From Flavobacterium enshiense (GTDB taxonomy: Bacteria; Bacteroidota; Bacteroidia; Flavobacteriales; Flavobacteriaceae), in assembly GCF_022836875.1 (NCBI RefSeq), contig NZ_CP090376.1, positions 620,001 through 684,000 on the forward strand: a DNA stretch of 64,000 nucleotides, written 5' to 3'. How positions within the stretch are numbered: position 1 is the stretch's first letter; each line of letters opens with the position of its first letter. Made by a program: the position numbers and the translations under genes. The notes under the pieces are model-generated. The model did not search any database. It worked only from the letters and a program-made list of their open reading frames with translations, and was not told the DNA's origin. This document shows positions 16,935 through 23,730 of the stretch, in pieces.

Positions 16935-17108
16935 TTTTAGGATAATTTTTAGTTAGTGGGTATTTTTTTTTAAAGGCCCAAAACTACCCTCTCGCCCTAC
17001 CCTGCCATTGAGGCTTTCCTTCAAAAAATGTTAATTTTGTAGCTTTTTTCTTTAGCATTTGATTATCCCAATTGTTTTTAAGAAATTTGAATAAAATTCA
17101 GACTAGCA

Positions 17109-17837
17109 ATGAGCAGAACTCTGGTAATCGGCGACATACATGGCGGACTCAAAGCCTTGGAACAGGTTTTGGAACGGGCCCATGTGACCACCAACGACAA
17201 ACTCATTTTTCTGGGTGATTTTGTTGATGGCTGGAACGATACGCCTTTTGTGATTGATTTCCTGATCAAACTGGACAAAACACATCATTGCATTTTCATT
17301 CAGGGGAACCACGAAGAGATGCTCCTGCGCTGGCTTTCAGAAGGACACGACAATGATGAATGGCGCTTGCACGGCGGACAATCGACGGTAGATGTTTACG
17401 GAAACATTGATGATGACAGGATTTCGGCGCACATCGAATTCCTAACCGCTCTGAACGACTATCATCTGGACGAACAAAACCGACTGTTTGTACACGCCGG
17501 TTTTACTAACCAAAAGGGAGTGGAATTTGAATACTTCAAAGGGATGTTCTGCTGGGACCGTACCCTATGGGAAGCCGCATTGGCAATGGACAAAACGCTT
17601 TGTCGAAAAGACTTGTTTTACCCGAAGCGACTTGCTCTATATGAAGAAATCTTCATCGGTCACACGCCTGTAACCCGAATTGGGTATTCGGTTCCGGTTA
17701 ACCGTGCCAATGTTTGGAACGTCGATACCGGTGCAGCCTTCAAAGGACGACTGACCATCATGAATGTGGACACCAAAGAATTCTGGCAAAGTTCGCCTCT
17801 GCCCGATTTGTATCCCAACGAGAGAGGTCGGAACTAA
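17109..17837 (+). CDS. Serine/threonine-type metallophosphatase
   Basis: The 242-residue cytoplasmic calcineurin-like phosphoesterase shows all the metal-site motifs: GDIHGG near the N terminus (residues 8-13), GDFVDGW (about 36-42), GNHEE (about 67-71) and a C-terminal GHTPV. It resembles bacterial PPP-family protein or dinucleotide phosphatases (PrpA/ApaH-like). The exact substrate is not predictable. The ATG gives MSRTLVIGDIHGG. Confidence 0.9.
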   Translation: MSRTLVIGDIHGGLKALEQVLERAHVTTNDKLIFLGDFVDGWNDTPFVIDFLIKLDKTHHCIFIQGNHEEMLLRWLSEGHDNDEWRLHGGQSTVDVYGNIDDDRISAHIEFLTALNDYHLDEQNRLFVHAGFTNQKGVEFEYFKGMFCWDRTLWEAALAMDKTLCRKDLFYPKRLALYEEIFIGHTPVTRIGYSVPVNRANVWNVDTGAAFKGRLTIMNVDTKEFWQSSPLPDLYPNERGRN

Positions 17838-17914
17838 ATTTGTATATTTGCCAATGATTTCAGCCATAGCAAACGCCTAAGCAAAGTAAATGGCTTCCTC
17901 TTAAAACAACAACG

Positions 17915-18487
17915 ATGAGCGTAATTGAAAAAAAACTAAAAGACCGCAGCGATTCGAAATGCGAATTGTGTGGTAATCCGCATGATTTACAAGTATACAA
18001 CCTTCCTCCTGAGAATAAAGAAAGTTTAGAAACCAGTATTTTAGCCTGCAAAACCTGTGTAGGTCAGATTGAAAATCCGGAAACCACCGACGCTAACCAC
18101 TGGCATTGTCTTTCTGACAGCATGTGGAACGAGCATCTGCCGGTGCAGATCGTTTCCTGGAGAATGCTTACCCGTTTAAAAAAGAACGACCTGTTAGAGA
18201 TGATGTATCTGGACGAAGAAGCTTTGGAATGGGCAAAAGCTACCGGGGAAGGTGACGAAGACGAAGGTAAAATCGTCCACAAGGATTCTAACGGCAATAT
18301 TTTGTTCGACGGGGATTCCGTAGTACTGATTAAAGATTTGGATGTAAAAGGAGCCAATTTCACGGCTAAGCGTGGTGCAGCGGTACACAACATCAAACTG
18401 GTTTGGGACAACGCCGAACAGATTGAAGGAAGAGTCGAAGGACAGCATATCGTTATCCTTACGCAGTATGTGAAGAAGACGAAGTAA
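17915..18487 (+). CDS. PhnA-like zinc-ribbon protein (YjdM family)
   Basis: The 190-residue protein has an N-terminal zinc ribbon (CELCGNP ... CKTC, residues about 17-52) and a C-terminal PhnA domain (KDSNGNILFDGDSVVLIKDLDVKGA, about 127-190) with a beta-barrel fold. The family name refers to alkylphosphonate uptake, but E. coli YjdM is not needed for phosphonate use, so no enzymatic role is claimed. The middle segment (residues 60-120) is longer than in E. coli YjdM. A strong terminator follows. Confidence 0.85.
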   Translation: MSVIEKKLKDRSDSKCELCGNPHDLQVYNLPPENKESLETSILACKTCVGQIENPETTDANHWHCLSDSMWNEHLPVQIVSWRMLTRLKKNDLLEMMYLDEEALEWAKATGEGDEDEGKIVHKDSNGNILFDGDSVVLIKDLDVKGANFTAKRGAAVHNIKLVWDNAEQIEGRVEGQHIVILTQYVKKTK

Positions 18488-18508
18488 TTTCGATTCTATA
18501 TAAAACAT

Positions 18509-18541
18509 GAAACCCGATTCGTCTGAATCGGGTTTCTTTTT
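18509..18541 (+). terminator. Rho-independent terminator of the PhnA-like gene
   Basis: A perfect 12-bp stem (GAAACCCGATTC / GAATCGGGTTTC) with a 4-base loop and a following T run lies 22 bases after the stop. Confidence 0.95.
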
Positions 18542-18542
18542 G

Positions 18543-18675
18543 TTTGATAAATCAACTTTAAATCTTACAGTTAGAGAACTTCCACCATTTAATACGATTG
18601 GCGCTCCAACAGGAATCTAGATATTGTTAACTTTTACATCTTTTATTACGAATGTGTATTTTGAGAAAATAAAGT
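18543..18675 (-). pseudogene. Probable protein-coding relic with in-frame stop
   Basis: On the minus strand one frame reads as plausible protein for about 40 codons (including KYTFVIKDVKVNNI, then a TAG, then IPVGAPIVLNGGSSLTVRF). It has no start codon and ends against the PhnA terminator. The beta-rich pattern resembles an Ig-like or adhesin fragment. I cannot name a parent gene, and coincidence is possible. Confidence 0.35.
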
Positions 18676-18684
18676 TTAATTTGT

Positions 18685-19230
18685 TTATTCTTTTTCTAAA
18701 TGTACTTGTAGACCAAAGCCTACTATAAAGTATTTTGAAGTATAATCCGATAATTTTTCTGTATTGTAGCTCAAAGACATCTCTAAACCTACGCTACTAT
18801 TAAAATAAATCACAGGTCCAACTTTAAACTTATAACTACTACCATTCCCGGAATCAAATCCTTGAGTTTTAGAAATCCAATAATTGTAGTTTGCTTCGGC
18901 AAAAAGATTTATACTATTTTCGGTGTCTAAAAAATAATATCTTGCAAATGGACCGGCACCATATCCAATGCTTGATGCACTACCGTTACCTTTGCCATAA
19001 TTAAAATTCCCATTAATCCCTAACGCAAACTTATCAATTACAAAATATCCAATATTTGGAAAAATTCTAACCGAATTACTACTCCCAATAATTTTATTAT
19101 TGCTATCAGTTACTTTCGAATTGGTGTAGCTTGCATCCCCTCCCACCATCCAATTTCCTTTGGTAATTTGGGCATTTGAAGTAAAAAATGAAACTAAAGT
19201 GATGAATAATAGAAATTTAATGATTTTCAC
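18685..19230 (-). CDS. Outer membrane beta-barrel protein
   Basis: The 181-residue protein has a signal peptide (KIIKFLLFITLVSFFTSNAQ) and alternating beta-strand pattern with aromatic girdles, including SIGYGAGPFARYYF and VGLEMSLSYNTEKL. It ends on a hydrophobic strand (YFIVGFGLQVHLEKE). This fits an eight-stranded OmpX/OmpW-like barrel. No ATG is available before the signal peptide, so the start is GTG at 19230. Function is unknown. Confidence 0.8.
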   Translation of the reverse strand: MKIIKFLLFITLVSFFTSNAQITKGNWMVGGDASYTNSKVTDSNNKIIGSSNSVRIFPNIGYFVIDKFALGINGNFNYGKGNGSASSIGYGAGPFARYYFLDTENSINLFAEANYNYWISKTQGFDSGNGSSYKFKVGPVIYFNSSVGLEMSLSYNTEKLSDYTSKYFIVGFGLQVHLEKE

Positions 19231-19427
19231 GTTTTGAATAATTTTATTTTAAAATATGAGTATTATGATAATTTTTGAATTGATTGAAAACCCAAATACA
19301 AGCAAAAAGCTAATCTTTTCTTTCCAATTGCATATTTTTAAGTAAGGCCTTTCTTTAAATTTCGGGCAAATCTAAATAAAAGATTTTAAAACAATTGTAA
19401 GCTTTTTTGTTATTTTTTAAAAATAAA
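19231..19427. other. Upstream region of the beta-barrel gene, AT-rich
   Basis: The interval between the beta-barrel start and the next terminator is AT-rich, with no ORF or RNA that I recognise. Confidence 0.5.
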
Positions 19428-19451
19428 AAAGCGACCCACATGAGTCGCTTT
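19428..19451 (-). terminator. Terminator of the 124-aa lipoprotein gene
   Basis: An 8-bp stem (AAAGCGAC / GTCGCTTT) with an 8-base loop is followed on the minus strand by a T run (complement of 19421-19430). Confidence 0.85.
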
Positions 19452-19487
19452 GAAAATTCATTATTTAAGGATTAAAAACCAATTTTA

Positions 19488-19862
19488 CTATTCAGGAATT
19501 AACTGCACCGTAATAATTTGCGGTATTACATGGCAAACATCGGCACCAACTGTTATGGTTTCAGATGTATAAGTTTGATAGCCTTCTTTGGAAACCGTCA
19601 GCAGATAATTACCTTTCCTTTCCCATGCACCGGAAAAAACATCCGTCCCCGGGAAGAGCTTCAGCGTTTCATAATATGGCCCATCCGTGACAAATACCGC
19701 AACGTCCTCGGTCAGAACCGCATGGGTGACAGCGTCCTGAACCGTTACATTGAGTCCGGCGCGGGCCTCCTGGGTGCAATTAACCTGGTTATCATCATGA
19801 TCATTACAGCTACTAGCCATCAGCAACGGCATCAAACACAGGAGAAGAAGAAGTTTTTTCAT
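19488..19862 (-). CDS. Small lipoprotein with carboxypeptidase-regulatory-like fold
   Basis: The 124-residue protein (start MKKLLLLLCLMPLLMASSC) has a clear lipobox with the cysteine near residue 19, then a beta-sandwich segment (about 35-124) with the pattern AGLNVTVQDAVTHAVLTEDVAVFVTDG ... NYLLTVSKEGYQTY, similar to carboxypeptidase-regulatory or DUF4198-type domains. It is likely anchored in the outer membrane. An upstream in-frame ATG at 19886 would overlap the preceding terminator and is not preferred. Function is unknown. Confidence 0.75.
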   Translation of the reverse strand: MKKLLLLLCLMPLLMASSCNDHDDNQVNCTQEARAGLNVTVQDAVTHAVLTEDVAVFVTDGPYYETLKLFPGTDVFSGAWERKGNYLLTVSKEGYQTYTSETITVGADVCHVIPQIITVQLIPE

Positions 19863-19898
19863 CACATACTGATTAAAATACCACATAAAATTGCATAA

Positions 19899-19926
19899 AA
19901 AAACCGACTTATGAAAGTCGGTTTCC
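19899..19926 (-). terminator. Terminator of the aldehyde dehydrogenase gene
   Basis: A stem AAACCGAC / GTCGGTTT with an 8-base loop and a T run on the minus strand separates the dehydrogenase from the next lipoprotein gene. Confidence 0.85.
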
Positions 19927-19946
19927 TGTTTATTTAAAGCAATCGA

Positions 19947-21497
19947 TTAAAAATCAAATTTGATTCCCTGTGCCAACGGAAGCGCTGTTCCGTAGTTAAT
20001 CGTATTGGTTTGTCTTCTCATGTAAGCTTTCCAAGCATCTGATCCTGACTCACGACCACCACCGGTTTCTTTCTCACCACCGAAAGCACCACCGATTTCC
20101 GCACCGGAAGTTCCGATGTTTACGTTCGCGATACCGCAATCCGAACCGGCTGCAGAAAGGAACAACTCCATTTCTCTCATGTTGTTGGTAAAGATCGAAG
20201 ATGACAAACCTTGAGGAACGCCGTTTTGAATCGCAATCGCTTCTTCAATCGTGCTGTATTTCATCACATACAAAACCGGTGCAAAGGTTTCGTGCTGCAC
20301 GATTTCGAATTCGTTTTTCGCTTCGATGATACATGGTTTTACATAACATCCGCTTTCGTAGCCTTCTCCTTCTAAAACGCCGCCTTCAACGATAACTCTT
20401 CCGCCTTCGGCTTTTGCTTTTTCGATAGCGCTTAGGTAATCCTGAACTGCTCCTTTATCGATTAGCGGTCCTACGTGGTTTGTTTCATCCAAAGGATTTC
20501 CGATTTTCAACTGACCGTAAGCGTTTTTCAATACATCTAATGTTTTGTCATACACGCTATCGTGAACGATTAAACGACGTGTTGATGTACAACGTTGTCC
20601 TGCAGTACCAACCGCTCCGAACACTGCTCCAACCAATACCATGGATAAATCGGCATTTTCTGAAACGATAATCGCATTGTTTCCTCCTAATTCCAAAATC
20701 GTGTTTCCGAAACGGGAAGCCACCACTTGCGATACGTGACGACCGATTCTTGTAGAACCTGTAAAGGACACCAATGGAATACGTTTATCGTTGTTGATCA
20801 AGTCTCCGGATTCATTACCTACTACCAAGCAGCTTAATCCTTCCGGCAAGTTATTTCTTTTTAATACGGTTTGGATGATGTTCTGACAAGCTACAGCACA
20901 CAACGGTGTTTTAGAGCTTGGTTTCCAGATACAAACGTCACCACAAATCCAGGCAATCATCGAGTTCCAAGACCATACGGCTACCGGGAAGTTGAACGCA
21001 GAAATGATTCCTACGATTCCAAACGGATGCCATTGCTCGTACATTCTGTGCATCGGACGCTCAGAGTGCATCGTTAAACCGTGTAATTGACGGGAAAGAC
21101 CTACTGCGAAATCACAGATGTCGATCATTTCCTGAACTTCTCCTAAACCTTCCTGGTATGATTTCCCCATTTCGTAAGAAACCAGTTTACCAAGTGCTTC
21201 TTTATTTTTTCTAAGCTCCTCTCCCATCTGGCGAACGATTTCACCACGTTTCGGAGCCGGAACCAAACGCCATGTTTTGAACGCTTCTTCAGCGGCTTTC
21301 ATAGCGGTTTCGTAATCTTCTTTTGTAGCAGATTTTACTTTTCCGATCAATTCGCCGGTTGCCGGAGAATACGATTCGATGATTTTCCCGTTAGAAAACC
21401 AGTTGGAACCGGTTGAAGCTCCTTCATTTATCTCTTTTAAGCCTAATTGATCCAAGGCTTCCTGAATACCAAATTGGTCTACTGCTGTTGTTATCAT
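19947..21497 (-). CDS. Aldehyde dehydrogenase, ALDH7 (antiquitin-like)
   Basis: The 516-residue NAD-dependent aldehyde dehydrogenase shows the NAD-binding region (SFTGSTRIGRHV), the general-base glutamate in LELGGNNAI and the catalytic cysteine in GTAGQRCTSTRRL. The overall sequence matches the ALDH7/antiquitin group (FNFPVAVWSWN, GGEKETGGGRESGSDAWK), which oxidises alpha-aminoadipic semialdehyde in lysine breakdown. The downstream neighbour in transcription is unrelated. Upstream on the same strand is 3-hydroxyanthranilate dioxygenase, so a role in the kynurenine or 2-aminomuconate route is possible, but the sequence type favours a semialdehyde substrate from amino acid catabolism. Confidence 0.9.
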   Translation of the reverse strand: MITTAVDQFGIQEALDQLGLKEINEGASTGSNWFSNGKIIESYSPATGELIGKVKSATKEDYETAMKAAEEAFKTWRLVPAPKRGEIVRQMGEELRKNKEALGKLVSYEMGKSYQEGLGEVQEMIDICDFAVGLSRQLHGLTMHSERPMHRMYEQWHPFGIVGIISAFNFPVAVWSWNSMIAWICGDVCIWKPSSKTPLCAVACQNIIQTVLKRNNLPEGLSCLVVGNESGDLINNDKRIPLVSFTGSTRIGRHVSQVVASRFGNTILELGGNNAIIVSENADLSMVLVGAVFGAVGTAGQRCTSTRRLIVHDSVYDKTLDVLKNAYGQLKIGNPLDETNHVGPLIDKGAVQDYLSAIEKAKAEGGRVIVEGGVLEGEGYESGCYVKPCIIEAKNEFEIVQHETFAPVLYVMKYSTIEEAIAIQNGVPQGLSSSIFTNNMREMELFLSAAGSDCGIANVNIGTSGAEIGGAFGGEKETGGGRESGSDAWKAYMRRQTNTINYGTALPLAQGIKFDF

Positions 21498-21612
21498 TAT
21501 TGTTGATTAATAGTGTTTTTTTATATTTTTTGCAAAGCTACGTTTTTTTGTTAAATAAATAATATTACAGGCGTTAAAACTAACCCAAAGGAAATCAAAG
21601 GTTTAAAATGAT

Positions 21613-22149
21613 CTACTTGGCCACAAATCGCGGATCTGCTTCCATCACGGTATCACATTCAGAACAGGTTCGCAGTACTTCCGAATTGTAAAAATGCTGA
21701 AAATGAGGCAGAAAATCTTTTTCGATATCTTTTAATTCGAAGTACACTTCGTACAACTTGTGATTGCAGTTATCACAATGCCACAGCAATCCGTCGGTGA
21801 ATCCTTTTCCGGCTCTTTTGCGTTCGATGACCAATCCGATGGAACCCTCGCTGCGCACCGGCGAATGCGGTACACGTGCAGGATGAAGGTACATGTCTCC
21901 CGCTTTCAGTTCCATTTCCTTGCGCTGACCGTCTTCCTGAATCACCACTTTTATATTGCCTTCGAGCTGATAAAACAATTCTTCGGTCTCGTTATAATGA
22001 TAATCTTTTCGGGCATTGGGACCTGCCACAATCATCACGATATAATCTTCGGAATCCACGTAAACATTTTTATTGCCCACCGGTGGTTTCAGCAAATGTC
22101 GGTTGTCTTCAATCCACTGATTAAGATTGAATGGTTTTAAAATCGCCAT
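21613..22149 (-). CDS. nbaC: 3-hydroxyanthranilate 3,4-dioxygenase
   Basis: The 178-residue cupin enzyme opens the ring of 3-hydroxyanthranilate in the kynurenine pathway toward quinolinate (NAD synthesis) or 2-aminomuconate. The Fe(II) ligands are visible as His and Glu in ARKDYHYNETEELFYQLEG and His in LHPARVPHSPVRS. The bacterial form also has a C-terminal rubredoxin-like site, seen here as two Cys pairs (CDNCNHKLYE and CSECDT). Length and start (MAILKPFNLNQWIE) match the family. It is 115 bases upstream of the aldehyde dehydrogenase on the same strand. Confidence 0.95.
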   Translation of the reverse strand: MAILKPFNLNQWIEDNRHLLKPPVGNKNVYVDSEDYIVMIVAGPNARKDYHYNETEELFYQLEGNIKVVIQEDGQRKEMELKAGDMYLHPARVPHSPVRSEGSIGLVIERKRAGKGFTDGLLWHCDNCNHKLYEVYFELKDIEKDFLPHFQHFYNSEVLRTCSECDTVMEADPRFVAK

Positions 22150-22188
22150 AATTTCAGTTTTTAGCCTTGCTAATTTACAAAATAAAAA

Positions 22189-22208
22189 AGGCCGACTTCA
22201 GTCGACCT
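22189..22208 (-). terminator. Terminator of the EEP-family gene
   Basis: On the minus strand the RNA forms an 8-bp stem (AGGUCGAC / GUCGGCCU, one G-U pair) with a UGAA loop, followed by a U run. It is 8 bases from the stop codon. Confidence 0.85.
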
Positions 22209-22215
22209 CATTATT

Positions 22216-23316
22216 TTATTTCCCTTCGCGTATCAAATAAATGTAAACCGGGAAGTGGTCACTGAAACCTACTTCGGTCAACGTATGTCGCAATGGATAT
22301 CCTTTATACTGACCTGTAGTTGTAATCAGGAACGGTTTATTGTAAATACCTGCCTTCCAATATCTCCAAGAACTGTAATCATTTTTAATGAGCGGTTCGG
22401 TTATCATGATAATATCGAAGATATCCCAAGCATCACGGTAACCGATAGTCCCCATTCCCTGGTTGGCCATGCTTTCAAACGGATTGTAAACACCCAAAGG
22501 TTTCACATCGGTCTTCTTCCCCTTTGCTCCAATCACTTCCTTAACGCTCTTGTTGAAACTTCCGTCGTTCAAATCCCCAAGGATAATAACTTTAGCATCC
22601 GGCTTGATTCGCTGCAGTGAATCGGTGATCTTTTTGGTTAATGCCGCTGCGGCTTCACGGTAAGGAGCACTTTTCTTTTCTCCTCCCGAACGCGATGGCC
22701 AGTGGCACACAATAACATTGATTTCTTCGCCATCTAATAAACCGGTAACCAACAGTTGGTCACGGGTGTAGATTCTTTTTGATTTTACATCAACCTGTGA
22801 ATTATCGTCCGTTTTCTCTTCCGTATCTTTTTTATCCTTTTTATCACCGTTTTTTTCATAAATCACCAAAGGGATGTTTTTATAACTAAGCGGCTGGAAA
22901 TCTTTTTTCTTATAAAGCAAAGCCACATCGATTCCGCGTTTATCCGGTGAATCGAAATGCACAATGCCGTAATCTTTGTCGATCAATTTGGGTTGTTTTA
23001 CCAAATCTTCCAAAACACCTCTGTTTTCAATCTCACTGCCTCCAATTAGTACCGGAGATTCTGTTTGAGATTCGCCCGTACCTAATTCAGACAACACCCG
23101 GCTTAAGTTTTCCAGCTTCTTTTTATACTTTTCGCCGGTCCAGTTCTGCACCCCGTTTGGCAGCCACTCTTCGTCAATATTTGGTCCGTTTATGGTATCA
23201 AACAAGTTTTCAAAATTGTAAAATGCCACTGTCTGAACATTATACTTCTTCTGCTGCGCCATAGCAGACTGCATCGAAATAAATAAAAGAAACAAAAAAA
23301 CAACGCTATTTTTCAT
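22216..23316 (-). CDS. Secreted endonuclease/exonuclease/phosphatase family protein
   Basis: The protein (366 residues from MKNSVVFLFLLFISMQSAMAQ) has a signal peptide and a DNase I-like EEP domain: FYNFENLFDTIN (about 32-43), GIDVALLY, INVIVCHWPSRSGG, ILGDLNDG and the C-terminal catalytic His in FSDHFPVYI. A charged Lys/Asp-rich insert occurs around residues 155-175. Such secreted enzymes cleave nucleic acids or phosphodiesters or remove phosphate. It is divergent from a TonB-dependent receptor and DUF5689 lipoprotein, suggesting a nutrient-acquisition unit. ATG at 23325 is an alternative start. Confidence 0.9.
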   Translation of the reverse strand: MKNSVVFLFLLFISMQSAMAQQKKYNVQTVAFYNFENLFDTINGPNIDEEWLPNGVQNWTGEKYKKKLENLSRVLSELGTGESQTESPVLIGGSEIENRGVLEDLVKQPKLIDKDYGIVHFDSPDKRGIDVALLYKKKDFQPLSYKNIPLVIYEKNGDKKDKKDTEEKTDDNSQVDVKSKRIYTRDQLLVTGLLDGEEINVIVCHWPSRSGGEKKSAPYREAAAALTKKITDSLQRIKPDAKVIILGDLNDGSFNKSVKEVIGAKGKKTDVKPLGVYNPFESMANQGMGTIGYRDAWDIFDIIMITEPLIKNDYSSWRYWKAGIYNKPFLITTTGQYKGYPLRHTLTEVGFSDHFPVYIYLIREGK

Positions 23317-23440
23317 ACATCTCATAACTGATTATCCTTTTCTAAAAACACTTTTCAAATCGAAGGAAAACTATCTGATCACCACACATATGTTGGGCAA
23401 AAGAATCAAATCCCATTTTCCATTTTTTATTATCGGGCGA

Positions 23441-23448
23441 CAAATGTA
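23441..23448 (-). promoter_or_regulatory. Putative -7 promoter motif of the EEP-family gene
   Basis: The minus strand reads TACATTTG, an exact TAnnTTTG match about 125 bases upstream of the start. No properly spaced -33 TTG is seen. Confidence 0.3.
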
Positions 23449-23645
23449 ACACAATATTATCAAAATAGATGTTTTTATAACATTAATAGATTTAAGTGAA
23501 AAAATAACACAACCAAAATTCAAAATTCAATACAATTATTTGATTTTCAAATTATTACCAATCTTTTTGTTTTTGTTATATTTTTTATAATAAAACTTTA
23601 TGATTAAGTTAAGATCAAGTTTTTAGGAAATTTATAACAACCATA

Positions 23646-23675
23646 TTGCAAGTTGTTATAAAACGTGTAAATTTG
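23646..23675 (+). promoter_or_regulatory. Bacteroidetes-type promoter of the TonB receptor operon
   Basis: TTG at 23646-23648 and TAAATTTG at 23668-23675 are separated by 19 bases, matching the Bacteroidetes sigma-A promoter (TTG N17-23 TAnnTTTG). The ATG lies 55 bases downstream. Confidence 0.7.
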
Positions 23676-23730
23676 CGCCCCTTTGTTCGTTTTTTCACTA
23701 AAACACAAGGAATTAACTTTAATCTTATTT

